Source: Hyphomicrobiales bacterium
Lineage (GTDB): Bacteria > Pseudomonadota > Alphaproteobacteria > Rhizobiales > Rhizobiaceae
Assembly: GCA_900466475.1 (NCBI GenBank)
Contig: UBMI01000009.1
Location: 426,480 to 490,479 of the forward strand
Direction: 5' to 3'
Length of the DNA: 64,000 bases
Part shown: positions 18,191 to 26,560 of the stretch, one piece after another
How the letters are laid out: the number at the start of each line of letters is the position of its first letter
How positions within the stretch are numbered: the stretch's first letter is position 1
Notes under the pieces: model-generated
Told to the model about the DNA's origin: nothing
Seen by the model: the letters and a program-made list of their open reading frames with translations, nothing else
Databases searched by the model: none
Program-made: the position numbers and the translations under genes

Positions 18191-19267
18191 TTATTGTGCC
18201 GGCAGCTTGTCATCCACGCCTTCGACGTAGAAGTTCATGCCGAGCAGCGTGCCGTCGTCAGCCTTCTCGCCGGCTTTCAGCCAGGGTGTGCCGTCCTGCT
18301 TGTTGATCGGACCGGTGAACGGATGCAGTTCGCCGGACTTGATCTTGGCTTCGGTTTCCTCAGCCATCTTCTTCACGTCGTCAGGCATGTTGGTGTAAGG
18401 CGCCATCTTGAGGATGCCATCCTTCAGACCGTCCCAGCTCTGCTCGGACTTCCAGGTGCCGTCGAGAAGGGCATGAACGCGCTTGGAGTAATAGTTGCCC
18501 CAGGTATCGACGATCGCCGTCAGCTGAGCCTTCGGGCCGGCTGCGATCATGTCCGATGCCTGGCCGAAAGCGTGGATGCCGCGCTCTTCGGCAACCTGCA
18601 TCGGCGCAGTCGTGTCGGTGTGCTGGGTCAGCACGTCGACGCCCTGGTCGATCATGGCCTTGGCAGCGTCTGCTTCCTTGCCCGGGTCGAACCAGGTGTT
18701 GACCCAGATGACCTTGAGCTTGAAGCTCGGGTCGATCGACTTTGCGCCCTGCTCGAAGGAGTTGATGCCCATGACCACTTCCGGGATCGGGAAGGAGGCG
18801 ATGTAGGCAGCGCCATGATTCTTCGAGGTCTTGGCGGCGATCTGGCCGAGGATGTAGCGGCCTTCATAGAAGCGCGAATTGTAGGTCGCGAGGTTCGGGC
18901 CGGCCTTGTAGCCGGTGCCGTGCTCGAACTTGACCTTCGGGAATTTGGCGGCAACCTTGACCGTCGCGTCCATGAAACCGAAAGACGTCGTGAAGATCAG
19001 CTGGCAGCCGGAACGTGCGAGGCGCTCGATGGCGCGTTCGGCATCCGGGCCTTCCGGGACGTTTTCGAGATAGGGCGTTTCGATCTTGTCACCGAATTCG
19101 GCCTGGATCTGCTGGCGGCCGACATCGTGCGCCTGCGAATAACCGCCGTCATTGTGTGCGCCGACATAGACGAAGCAGACCTTCGTCTTGTCCGCCGCCG
19201 CGGCGGCCGAGGATATGCCGATCACGGCTGCGGCCGATGCGGCAAGTGTGAGTGCGAACTTCTTCAT
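18191..19267 (-). CDS. BMP family ABC transporter substrate-binding protein (nucleoside-type)
   Basis: A 358-residue binding protein of the BMP/PnrA family (basic membrane protein-like). I start at 19267 (MKKFALTLAASAAAVIG), which gives a clean signal peptide with cleavage near SSAAAAA-DK and has AGGGG upstream; the longer open frame adds a charged leader that would mask the signal. The family core is visible as CFVYVGAHNDGGYSQAHDVG and IFTTSFGFMDATVKVA. Characterised BMP importers (PnrA of Treponema, BmpA-NupABC of Lactococcus) take up purine or other nucleosides. It is the last gene of a four-gene operon with two permeases and a double ATPase. Exact substrate unknown. Confidence 0.88.
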   Translation of the reverse strand: MKKFALTLAASAAAVIGISSAAAAADKTKVCFVYVGAHNDGGYSQAHDVGRQQIQAEFGDKIETPYLENVPEGPDAERAIERLARSGCQLIFTTSFGFMDATVKVAAKFPKVKFEHGTGYKAGPNLATYNSRFYEGRYILGQIAAKTSKNHGAAYIASFPIPEVVMGINSFEQGAKSIDPSFKLKVIWVNTWFDPGKEADAAKAMIDQGVDVLTQHTDTTAPMQVAEERGIHAFGQASDMIAAGPKAQLTAIVDTWGNYYSKRVHALLDGTWKSEQSWDGLKDGILKMAPYTNMPDDVKKMAEETEAKIKSGELHPFTGPINKQDGTPWLKAGEKADDGTLLGMNFYVEGVDDKLPAQ

Positions 19268-19319
19268 GATGACCCCTGTTGGTTTGAAGTTATTCCGGAA
19301 ACCCGTCCGTGTTCTTGTT

Positions 19320-20240
19320 TTATCGCTCCGGTACGAAGGCTTTTCCAAGCGACGCGGGCGTGTTGATCAACGTCGTGCGTCGATTATGAGAAATGATGAT
19401 GAGAACCACAATAGTCGCGGCATAGGGCAGCATCGAGAGGAACTGCGATGGGATGCCGAGACCGAAGGCCTGCGCATGAAGCTGCAGGATCGTGACCGCT
19501 CCGAAGAGATAACCGCCGGCAAAGACCCGCCACGGGCGCCAGGAAGCGAAGACCACCAGCGCCAGCGTGATCCAGCCGCGGCCGGCCGACATGTTCTCCA
19601 CCCATTGCGGCGTATAGACGAGCGAAAGCTGCGCGCCGGCAAGACCCGCGCAGGCACCGCCGAACATGACAGCCAGATAGCGCGTGCGGATGACATGAAT
19701 GCCGAGTGCATGGGCAGAACCGTGGCTGTCGCCGATCGCCCTGAGTTTCAGGCCGGGGCGACTTCTGAACAGGAACCAGCTCACGCCGAGGAGCAGGGCA
19801 ATCGACAGGTAGAAGATCAGATCCTGCTTGAAGAGAACCGGGCCGATAACGGGAATATCGGACAGGAGGGGGACGACGATCTCTTTCAGCTGAATGCCGG
19901 GGACGCTGACATAGGGCTCGCCGAGCTGGCCGGAGACGCCAAGGCCGAGAAGGGTCAGCGCCAGGCCGGTCGCCACCTGGTTTGCCACCAGCGTCAGCGT
20001 CAGGAAGGCGAAGAGCAGCGAGAAAAGCGCGCCGACGGCAATGCCGCAGATGATGCCGACATAGGGCGAACCGGAGATCTGCGCGCCGGCAAAGGCGGCG
20101 ACAGCACCCATGATCATCATGCCCTCGACGCCGAGATTGAGGACGCCCGAGCGCTCCGTCACGAGCTCACCGAGGGCTGCGATGACGAGCGGCGTGGAGG
20201 CGGTGATGACGGTCAGGAGAATGGCTTCGAAGATGCTCAT
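19320..20240 (-). CDS. ABC transporter permease, nucleoside-type (NupC/YufQ-like)
   Basis: A 306-residue membrane permease of the BPD_transp_2 family, starting MSIFEAILLTVITASTPLVI, with eight or more hydrophobic segments. The motif GELVTERSGVLNLGVEGMM is the hallmark of the YufQ/NupC branch that works with BMP binding proteins. The ATG overlaps the upstream permease stop by 4 bases. A 52-base spacer separates it from the binding-protein gene. It forms the channel together with the preceding, larger permease. Confidence 0.88.
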   Translation of the reverse strand: MSIFEAILLTVITASTPLVIAALGELVTERSGVLNLGVEGMMIMGAVAAFAGAQISGSPYVGIICGIAVGALFSLLFAFLTLTLVANQVATGLALTLLGLGVSGQLGEPYVSVPGIQLKEIVVPLLSDIPVIGPVLFKQDLIFYLSIALLLGVSWFLFRSRPGLKLRAIGDSHGSAHALGIHVIRTRYLAVMFGGACAGLAGAQLSLVYTPQWVENMSAGRGWITLALVVFASWRPWRVFAGGYLFGAVTILQLHAQAFGLGIPSQFLSMLPYAATIVVLIIISHNRRTTLINTPASLGKAFVPER

Positions 20241-21322
20241 GCCGCGTTGCCTCTCACCCGCGACCAGACGATGCGGATTTTATAATAGATCAGCGTGTCG
20301 CAGGAGAGCACGAAGAAGAGGATGAGCCCCTGGAAGACGCGGGTGACCTTGTCCGAAACACCGATCGAAAGCTGCGCCGCCTCACCGCCCAGATAGGTCA
20401 GCGCGAGCACAAGGCCGGAAGCAATGACGCCGAGCGGATTGAGGCGACCGAGGAAGGCGACGATGATGGCGGTGAAGCCGTAGCCGGGCGAAATCGCCGG
20501 CTGGAGGTGGCCGATCGAGCCCGAGACCTCGCAGATCCCGGCTAGGCCTGCGAGCGCGCCGGAAAAGAGGAAGCTGAACCAGATCATCTTCTTCGAGGAA
20601 AAGCCTGCGAAGCGCCCTGCCCGTTCCGACTGGCCGAGCACGACGACTTCGAAGCCCTTCAGAGTGAAGCGCATCATGAACCAGACGAGAACAGCCGCGA
20701 CGATCGCGAAAATGAAGGCCCAATGGGCGCGGCCGGACTCTTCCCATATTGCCGGCACGATTGCCTCCGGCGCAAAGTCGCGCGAGACCGGGAAGTTGAA
20801 ACCCTTCGGGTCGCGCCATGCGCCGCGGATCAGCCAATCGAGAAAGAGCTGGGCGATATAGACCAGCATCAGCGACGTCAGGATCTCGTTGGTGTTGAAA
20901 TGCGCTTTCAATAATGCCGGAACGGCTGCGAACAGCGCGCCGCCGAGCGCTCCCAGAACCAGCATCAGCGGCAGTACAAGCGGTGAATGCCAGTCGTAGA
21001 AGATGATCGGGACATAGGAGCCGGTGATCGCGCCGATGGTGAACTGGCCTTCGGCGCCGATATTCCAGTTGTTGGAGCGATAACAGACGGCAAGACCGAC
21101 GGCGATCAGGATCAGCGGTGCTGCCTTGACCGCCAATTCGTGCAACGACCAGACTTCCAAAAGTGGCTCGAGGAAGAAGGCATCGAGTGCCTCGACCGGA
21201 TCCTTGCCGAGCATAGCGAACATGATCGCGCCAAATATAAGCGTCAGGACGAGAGCGAGAAGCGGAGAAACGAAGGCGTAGAGCTTCGAGACCTGCGGGC
21301 GCTTTTCAAGCTCAATGCGCAT
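20237..21322 (-). CDS. ABC transporter permease, nucleoside-type (NupB/YufP-like)
   Basis: A 361-residue permease. I chose the ATG at 21322 (MRIELEKRPQVSKLYAF) because GGAGG sits 8 bases upstream; the longer frame begins 10 codons earlier inside the ATPase gene without such a site. The motif CYRSNNWNIGAEGQFTIGAI is characteristic of the YufP/NupB branch. Multiple membrane spans are evident. The start overlaps the ATPase stop by 11 bases and the stop overlaps the next permease by 4, which indicates tight coupling. Confidence 0.87.
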   Translation of the reverse strand: MRIELEKRPQVSKLYAFVSPLLALVLTLIFGAIMFAMLGKDPVEALDAFFLEPLLEVWSLHELAVKAAPLILIAVGLAVCYRSNNWNIGAEGQFTIGAITGSYVPIIFYDWHSPLVLPLMLVLGALGGALFAAVPALLKAHFNTNEILTSLMLVYIAQLFLDWLIRGAWRDPKGFNFPVSRDFAPEAIVPAIWEESGRAHWAFIFAIVAAVLVWFMMRFTLKGFEVVVLGQSERAGRFAGFSSKKMIWFSFLFSGALAGLAGICEVSGSIGHLQPAISPGYGFTAIIVAFLGRLNPLGVIASGLVLALTYLGGEAAQLSIGVSDKVTRVFQGLILFFVLSCDTLIYYKIRIVWSRVRGNAA

Positions 21323-22880
21323 CAGCGGCCTCCGCGGCATGCTTGCCTTCATGCAGGCCGCCCATCAGCAAGCCAATCTTCTCGCGCGTGAGTTCACCTG
21401 CCGCATAGGGTTTTGAAAGCCGTCCCTCGGAGATGACGGCGATATCTGTCGCCACCTCGAAGATTTCGTCGAGATCCTGGCTGATGACGACGACGGCGGA
21501 GCCCGCTTTTGCCAGGTCCACAAGCGCCTGACGGATGCGGCTTGCAGCACCGGCATCCACACCCCAGGTCGGCTGGTTGACGACCAGCACAGCCGGCTGG
21601 CGGTCGAGTTCGCGGCCGACGATGAATTTCTGCAGATTGCCGCCGGAGAGCGAGCCCGCGGCGGGATCATCGCCGCTCTTGCGCACGTCCATGGCCTCTG
21701 AAATGCGCCGTGCGGCGGATTTCACCGCGCCCTGCCTGATAATGCCGAGGACACCGAGAAAGGCCTTGCGGTCCGACTGGCTGCGGGCCAGTACCAGATT
21801 GTCAGAGAGCTTCATGGCGGACACCGCCGCATGACCATGCCGCTCTTCCGGCACGAAACCGGCGCCAAGCAGGCGGCGGGCCGTGATTCCCTGCGTTCCG
21901 ACCGGCTTCTTGCGGATCACGATTGCTTCGGCCGACGACACCGGATATTCGCCGGACAGCGCATCGAACAGCTCACTCTGCCCGTTACCAGCGACACCGG
22001 CGATCGCCAGGATTTCGCCTGATCTTACGGTCATCGAGACATCGCGCAAGGGCATGGCGAAGGGCGTGCGCGCTGCAACGGAAAGGCTCGAAACGGCGAG
22101 TTGCACCTCGCCCTTATCGCTACGCTCGGGATGGGTCACAGCCGCCACCTCACTGCCGACCATCATCCGGGCGAGAGAGGCGGGCGTTTCCTGCTTCGGA
22201 TCGCAGGCGCCGGTCACACGACCGTGGCGGAGCACGGTGGCGCGATCGCAAATACGCTGCACCTCTTCCAGGCGGTGGCTGATATAGAGAACGGAGCGCC
22301 CCTCGGCACGCAGCTTGAAAAGTGTTTCGAAGAGCTTGTCGGCCTCCTGCGGTGTCAGCACCGATGTCGGTTCATCGAGGATGATGAGCTTCGGGTTCTG
22401 CAAGAGCGCGCGGACGATTTCGATGCGCTGACGCTCGCCGACAGAGAGATCGGCGACATGCGCATGCGGATCGAGCGGCAGGCCATAGGCCGCAGACAGC
22501 GCCCTCGCCTCCTCGGCGATCCTGCCGATCGGAATGCTGTCATCAAGCGAAAGCGCGATATTTTCGGCAACGGTCAGCGCCTCGAACAGCGAAAAATGCT
22601 GGAAGACCATGCCGATGCCGAGCTTGCGGGCCTCGCCCGGCGAGGTGATCGCAACCGGCGTTCCCTCCCAGAGGATATGCCCATCCGTCGGCTCCAGAAC
22701 GCCGAAGAGCATCTTGACCAGCGTGGATTTGCCTGCACCATTTTCGCCGAGGAGCGCATGAATTTCGCCCGGCGCTATATCGAGATCGATTTCATTGCAG
22801 GCGGCAAAGCTACCGAAGAATTTCGTCAGCTTCTGCACCGATAACAACGCGCCGGAAGCCGGCACATTCAATGGCGACAC
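21312..22880 (-). CDS. ABC transporter ATP-binding protein, double cassette, nucleoside-type (NupA/YufO-like)
   Basis: A 522-residue ATPase with two ABC cassettes. Cassette 1 has Walker A GENGAGKSTLVKM, signature LSVGERQRIEIVRAL and Walker B LIILDEPTSVLTPQEAD, the YufO-like form. Cassette 2 has a degenerate Walker A (GVAGNGQSELFDAL) and signature LSGGNLQKFIVGREL, with NQPTWGVDAG in place of the usual DEPT; this Walker B change is typical of the family. It begins with GTG after GAGGGGAAC. It lies 39 bases downstream of the quinone reductase-like gene, so the importer may share the pcs promoter. Confidence 0.9.
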   Translation of the reverse strand: MSPLNVPASGALLSVQKLTKFFGSFAACNEIDLDIAPGEIHALLGENGAGKSTLVKMLFGVLEPTDGHILWEGTPVAITSPGEARKLGIGMVFQHFSLFEALTVAENIALSLDDSIPIGRIAEEARALSAAYGLPLDPHAHVADLSVGERQRIEIVRALLQNPKLIILDEPTSVLTPQEADKLFETLFKLRAEGRSVLYISHRLEEVQRICDRATVLRHGRVTGACDPKQETPASLARMMVGSEVAAVTHPERSDKGEVQLAVSSLSVAARTPFAMPLRDVSMTVRSGEILAIAGVAGNGQSELFDALSGEYPVSSAEAIVIRKKPVGTQGITARRLLGAGFVPEERHGHAAVSAMKLSDNLVLARSQSDRKAFLGVLGIIRQGAVKSAARRISEAMDVRKSGDDPAAGSLSGGNLQKFIVGRELDRQPAVLVVNQPTWGVDAGAASRIRQALVDLAKAGSAVVVISQDLDEIFEVATDIAVISEGRLSKPYAAGELTREKIGLLMGGLHEGKHAAEAADAH

Positions 22881-22919
22881 GTTCCCCTCATTTCTTCTGC
22901 CGACCGGTCCTTTTGGATC

Positions 22920-23900
22920 TCATGGAATCAGCAGCGTCGTTCCGGTTGTTTTTCTTGTTTCCAGATCCGCGTGCGCCCGCCCAACCTCGCGCAGCGGATA
23001 GGTTTGGTTGATATTGATACGCACTTTGTTGCTCTGCACAACATCAAATAGATTGTTTGCACAATCGGTCAGTTCCTGACGCGAGGCAATATAAGTGAAG
23101 AGCGTCGGGCGCGTGGCATAGAGAGAGCCTCTCTGGGCGAGGTGCGCCATCGTAAAATTCTCGATCGCGCCCGAAGATTGACCAAACGATGCGAAGAGGC
23201 CGCGTGGCTTCAGGCAATCCAGCGATTGTGGGAAAGTGTCTCGGCCGATCGAGTCATAAACCACGTCGACGCCCTTGCCCCCGGTGATCTCCCGCACGCG
23301 TTCTGCGAAGTTCTCGGTCTTGTAATTGATGACATGATCATAGCCATGTTCGAGCGCCAGCTGGACCTTGCCAGCGGAGCCTGCCGTGCCGATGACGGTT
23401 GCGCCGAGCGCCTTTGCCCACTGGCCGGCGATGAGGCCGACGCCGCCGGCTGCGGCATGGAAGAGCAGCACGGTTTCAGGGCCGACCTTGAACGTGCGGT
23501 TCAGGAGATACTCGGCCGTCATACCCTTCAGCATCATGGCGGCTGCTGTTTCCAGGCTGACGTCGTCGGGCACCTTCACCAAATGTTTCGTCTCGATGTT
23601 GCGCTCAGCGCTATAAGCGCCATCAGAGCCCGCATAAGCAACGCGGTCGCCCACGGCAAAATCAGTCACGCCGGGACCGACTGATGTCACAATGCCGGCA
23701 GCTTCCTTGCCGGTCACAAAGGGCAGATGCGGAGCCTTGTAGGTGCCGTCGCGGAAATAGACGTCGATGAAATTCAGGCCGATCGCTTCCTGGCGGATCT
23801 GCACCTGACCTTGGGAGGGCGGCGGCAGATCGATATCGACATAGTCGAAAACTTCAGGTCCGCCATTTCTGGAAAAAGAAACCGCCTTAGTCATTGCCAT
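22920..23900 (-). CDS. quinone oxidoreductase (NADPH), zinc-independent MDR family
   Basis: A 326-residue medium-chain dehydrogenase/reductase of the quinone oxidoreductase (Qor) branch. The GroES-like N-terminal half has LNFIDVYFRDGTY and PFVTGKEAAGIVTSVG. The Rossmann half has the NADPH-binding loop HAAAGGVGLIAGQWAKALGA, as in QOR proteins, with no structural zinc cysteine cluster. Reaction: one-electron reduction of quinones or reduction of enones by NADPH (family knowledge). Three closely spaced starts are possible (GTG 23903, ATG 23900, ATG 23894); GAGG upstream best fits 23900. It lies 11 bases after pcs, so the two are probably co-transcribed. The physiological substrate is unknown. 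Confidence 0.87.
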   Translation of the reverse strand: MAMTKAVSFSRNGGPEVFDYVDIDLPPPSQGQVQIRQEAIGLNFIDVYFRDGTYKAPHLPFVTGKEAAGIVTSVGPGVTDFAVGDRVAYAGSDGAYSAERNIETKHLVKVPDDVSLETAAAMMLKGMTAEYLLNRTFKVGPETVLLFHAAAGGVGLIAGQWAKALGATVIGTAGSAGKVQLALEHGYDHVINYKTENFAERVREITGGKGVDVVYDSIGRDTFPQSLDCLKPRGLFASFGQSSGAIENFTMAHLAQRGSLYATRPTLFTYIASRQELTDCANNLFDVVQSNKVRININQTYPLREVGRAHADLETRKTTGTTLLIP

Positions 23901-23911
23901 CACCGTTTACC

Positions 23912-24637
23912 TCACTTGCGTCCGAGCGCAGGGAAGAATTGGAGCACACCGCCGATGACGTAAAGGTAGATGCCGCTCACGATGAAGAGAACGACTGCCC
24001 ATTGCGGCATATCGAAATGCTTCAGCAACGAATAGGCGCCGAGTGCCGACCAGAGCAGGAAGATGCCGAGGTTCAACGGGCGCAAGCGCTGGACGCGCAC
24101 TGGATGCAGGAAATTGATCGGCAGGAAGGTGAGGACCACCGAAACGGTGACGACGATAAAGGCCGTCATCTCGCTCGCGTGCATGACGAAGAGCGTGAAG
24201 ATGACCATGTTCCATACGACAGGGAAGCCCGAGAAGAAATATTCCTCGGTCTTCATGCCCATATCGGCATAATAGATGGCGCTCGAAACGACGATCATGC
24301 CGGCGGCGACGAAGGACCAGGGCTCGCCGATCATGCCGCTCTGATAGAGCGCAAATGCCGGCAACAGCACATACGTCACGTAATCGATAATATTGTCGAG
24401 CGTATCACCCGACCAGTTGGGCAGCACTTCCTTGACACGCACCTTGCGGGCGATCGGGCCGTCAATGCCATCGACAAGAAGGGCCAGACCCAGCCACCAG
24501 AACATATCGACGAAGCGGTGCTCGGCAGCCGCCACCACGCCGAGAAACGCGAGAAAGGAACCGGAGGCCGTCAGAATATGGACGGAAAATGCGCGCATTT
24601 CCGCGTATGGAACGCGCTTATAGTTGAAGATTTTCAT
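23912..24637 (-). CDS. pcs: phosphatidylcholine synthase
   Basis: A 241-residue integral membrane enzyme that condenses choline with CDP-diacylglycerol to make phosphatidylcholine, the one-step route known from Sinorhizobium and other alphaproteobacteria. The CDP-alcohol phosphotransferase signature is present in its Pcs form: LLVDGIDGPIARKVRV followed by DTLDNIIDYVTYV, with the Asp residues that bind metal and CDP. About seven to eight hydrophobic segments follow. The ATG has GGGGGAAC upstream. Phosphatidylcholine is important for rhizobial symbiosis, and exogenous (plant) choline is the usual source. The length and motifs match the family closely. Confidence 0.94.
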   Translation of the reverse strand: MKIFNYKRVPYAEMRAFSVHILTASGSFLAFLGVVAAAEHRFVDMFWWLGLALLVDGIDGPIARKVRVKEVLPNWSGDTLDNIIDYVTYVLLPAFALYQSGMIGEPWSFVAAGMIVVSSAIYYADMGMKTEEYFFSGFPVVWNMVIFTLFVMHASEMTAFIVVTVSVVLTFLPINFLHPVRVQRLRPLNLGIFLLWSALGAYSLLKHFDMPQWAVVLFIVSGIYLYVIGGVLQFFPALGRK

Positions 24638-24982
24638 GTTCCCCCGTAACCACCTGTCGCGCCCGCGTCGCGGTGGGCGTCGTTTTTATTGAAGCATGTG
24701 ACGATTTTTCGGATCGCTCGCCACGCTCTATGTTTTTACTTGCCGCGTGTCCTTAGCGCAAAACCGCCGAACTGTTTTGCGAGACATGCTTTAATATGCA
24801 TCCTTTGAATAGCTTAGCCAGTGCAAAAGCGACAGTTCACCACAGCACTGATTCCTGACAATGACATGCATATTTCGCTCCCCAGCCATGCGATGGAATG
24901 GATTGCCTTTAATTCAACGGGGTTTTGTAATATCTGCCTCGCATGTGATGATCTTCTTGCGAACGACGAGTCCGATATCGAA
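24638..24982. other. divergent intergenic region pcs / fpr with an inverted repeat
   Basis: These 345 bases hold the promoters of pcs (leftward) and fpr (rightward). The clearest structure is the inverted repeat CGCAAAAC / GTTTTGCG (24757-24764 and 24774-24781) followed by AGACATGCTTTA. Its wording resembles the small palindromic intergenic elements that are scattered in rhizobial genomes. The reading frame upstream of the fpr ATG is open, but the sequence does not look like reductase and is less GC-rich, so I treat it as non-coding. Confidence 0.6.
24757..24781. repeat. palindromic intergenic element, possibly a rhizobial RIME-like copy
   Basis: Two exact 8-base arms (CGCAAAAC and GTTTTGCG) with a 9-base spacer. 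The layout GCAAAACCGC...TTTTGCG..GACATGCT recalls mosaic palindromic repeats common between genes in Rhizobiaceae. Only one copy is visible in this window, so the repeat status is inference from memory of the family. Confidence 0.4.
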
Positions 24983-25795
24983 ATGAACGCACCCGCAAAG
25001 ACCGAAGAATTCGCTTCCGCCATCCCCGCCGGCGTCTATGCCGAGACGGTGCTGAGCGTGACGCATTATACCGACCGGCTCTTCCGCTTCACGATGACCC
25101 GGCCAGACGGCTTCCGTTTCCGTTCGGGCGAGTTTGCGATGATCGGCCTTATGGTCGAAGGCAAGCCGGTTTTCCGCGCCTATTCGATCGCAAGCCCGGC
25201 CTGGGCAGAAGAACTGGAATTCTTCTCCATCAAGGTACCGGATGGCCCGCTGACCTCGCATCTGCAGCTCATCAAGCCGGGCGACCAGGTGCTGATGCGC
25301 AAGAAGCCGACAGGCACGCTTGTTCTCGATGCGCTGACCCCCGGCAAGCGTCTCTATATGTTCTCGACCGGCACGGGCATTGCACCGTTCGCGAGCCTCA
25401 TCCGCGATCCGGAGACCTACGAGAAGTTCGACGAGGTCATCCTCACCCATACGGCGCGCGAAATTTCCGAGCTGAAATATGGCTTCGATCTCGTCCACGA
25501 GATCCAGAATGACGAACTCCTCCAGGAAGTCGTCGGCGACAAGCTGCGCCACTATGCGACGGTCACCCGCGAGGATTTCGAATATCGCGGCCGCATCACC
25601 GACCTGATCTCCTCCGGCAAGCTCTTTACCGATCTCGGCGTTCCGCCGATCGATCCGGCTATTGACCGAGGCATGATCTGCGGTTCTTCCGCCATGCTGA
25701 AGGACACCAAGGAGCTTCTGGAAAAGGCCGGCCTCGACGAGGGCGCCAACAGCAAGCCCGCCGAATTCGTGATTGAACGCGCGTTCGTCGGCTGA
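24983..25795 (+). CDS. fpr: ferredoxin--NADP+ reductase
   Basis: A 270-residue FAD enzyme that exchanges electrons between NADP(H) and ferredoxin or flavodoxin. The ATG at 24983 (MNAPAKTEEFASAIPAG) gives the usual bacterial length; the frame is open 54 codons upstream, but that part has no reductase similarity. FAD contacts are seen in RAYSIASPAW (residues about 70-79). The NADP-binding half has MFSTGTGIAPFASLIRDPE and later GMICGSSAMLKDTKELLE. The C-terminus is FVIERAFVG, the extended form seen in alphaproteobacterial FPRs. In this organism it could also feed electrons to the single-subunit sulfite reductase at 46 kb through a ferredoxin (inference). Confidence 0.94.
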   Translation: MNAPAKTEEFASAIPAGVYAETVLSVTHYTDRLFRFTMTRPDGFRFRSGEFAMIGLMVEGKPVFRAYSIASPAWAEELEFFSIKVPDGPLTSHLQLIKPGDQVLMRKKPTGTLVLDALTPGKRLYMFSTGTGIAPFASLIRDPETYEKFDEVILTHTAREISELKYGFDLVHEIQNDELLQEVVGDKLRHYATVTREDFEYRGRITDLISSGKLFTDLGVPPIDPAIDRGMICGSSAMLKDTKELLEKAGLDEGANSKPAEFVIERAFVG

Positions 25796-25818
25796 GGCTG
25801 TAATCCTGATCCACAGGC

Positions 25819-25850
25819 AACGGCTCCGGAAACGGGGCCGTTTCTATTTC
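25819..25850 (+). terminator. terminator of fpr
   Basis: AACGGCTCC-GGAAAC-GGGGCCGTT forms a 9-bp stem with one G-T pair, followed by the T-rich stretch TCTATTTCT. It lies between convergent fpr and the GntR gene, and its tail overlaps the GntR stop codon. Confidence 0.75.
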
Positions 25851-26458
25851 TGGCTCAGATAATCGATGAGGTCGGCCATGGCCTCGCGCGCCTGCTCGGC
25901 CTCGCCCTGATGAATGGCCTTGATGACCGTAACATGCAGCGAGATGGAGCGATCCATCCGTTCCGGATTGGCGGTCGAATACCAAAGACGGCGGGAATGG
26001 GTCTGGACCGGCCCCAATGCGGCGATCATGAAACTGTTCGGACAGGCGTCCTCCAGGATCTCGTCAAAGGCCTTGTCGGCGGCGAAGAAGCCCGCGAGAT
26101 CGCCGCGGACGGCGCATTCCTCCATCGCCAGCGCGCAGGCGACAAGCCGTCCCCTCTGCTCCTCGTTGGCCGTATCTGCCACTAGAGCCGCAGCAACCGG
26201 CTCCAGCTTGCGGCGCACCTGCATGACATTGGCGTGGTCTTCAGCATGAATTTCAGCAATCTGCAGACCGACACGCGGCTTGACCAGTATCAGCCCCTGC
26301 CAGGCAAGCTTCTGGATTGCCTCCCGCACCGGCGTGCGGCCATGGCCAGCAAGATCGATAAGCTGCTTTTCGGTCACCAGCGCACCCGGTGCCAAAGCCA
26401 GCGTCACGATAGCGTGCTCCAGCGCCAGATAGGCGAGATGGCTTAGCGATTCCTGCAT
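25844..26458 (-). CDS. GntR-family transcriptional regulator (FCD type)
   Basis: A 204-residue regulator. The N-terminal winged helix spans residues about 8-68, with the recognition segment GRTPVREAIQKLAWQGL (the typical GntR TPVREAL motif). A compact FCD-like all-helical domain follows (VRRKLEPVAAALVAD, then the metal-binding style ADKAFDEILEDACPN and a late SLHVTVIKAI). The gene is alone: fpr converges from one side and the MacB-like operon ends on the other. Two TGATATATCA palindromes lie just upstream (26476-26531), strongly suggesting autoregulation. The effector and other targets are unknown. Confidence 0.85.
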   Translation of the reverse strand: MQESLSHLAYLALEHAIVTLALAPGALVTEKQLIDLAGHGRTPVREAIQKLAWQGLILVKPRVGLQIAEIHAEDHANVMQVRRKLEPVAAALVADTANEEQRGRLVACALAMEECAVRGDLAGFFAADKAFDEILEDACPNSFMIAALGPVQTHSRRLWYSTANPERMDRSISLHVTVIKAIHQGEAEQAREAMADLIDYLSQK

Positions 26459-26475
26459 ACGGGCGAATCCGAGGC

Positions 26476-26531
26476 TGATATATCAATACTGGCACGGTTG
26501 AATGCCGAAGACAAGTTATCCTGATATATCA
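26476..26531 (-). promoter_or_regulatory. pair of TGATATATCA operator-like palindromes upstream of the GntR gene
   Basis: Perfect 10-base palindromes TGATATATCA occur at 26476-26485 and 26522-26531, 46 bases apart. The nearer one is 17 bases before the regulator ATG. Both are AT-rich islands in GC-rich DNA. They probably bind the GntR protein encoded immediately downstream and flank or overlap its promoter. Confidence 0.65.
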
Positions 26532-26560
26532 AAGCCATGCCGTGCGCGAGAGCATTCTCT

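Noticed and set aside
15523..18306. Very long open frame on the plus strand opposite ytfR and ytfQ
   Set aside because: It mirrors the codon structure of the GC-rich genes on the other strand, spans two genes and the hairpin spacer, and has no recognisable domain.
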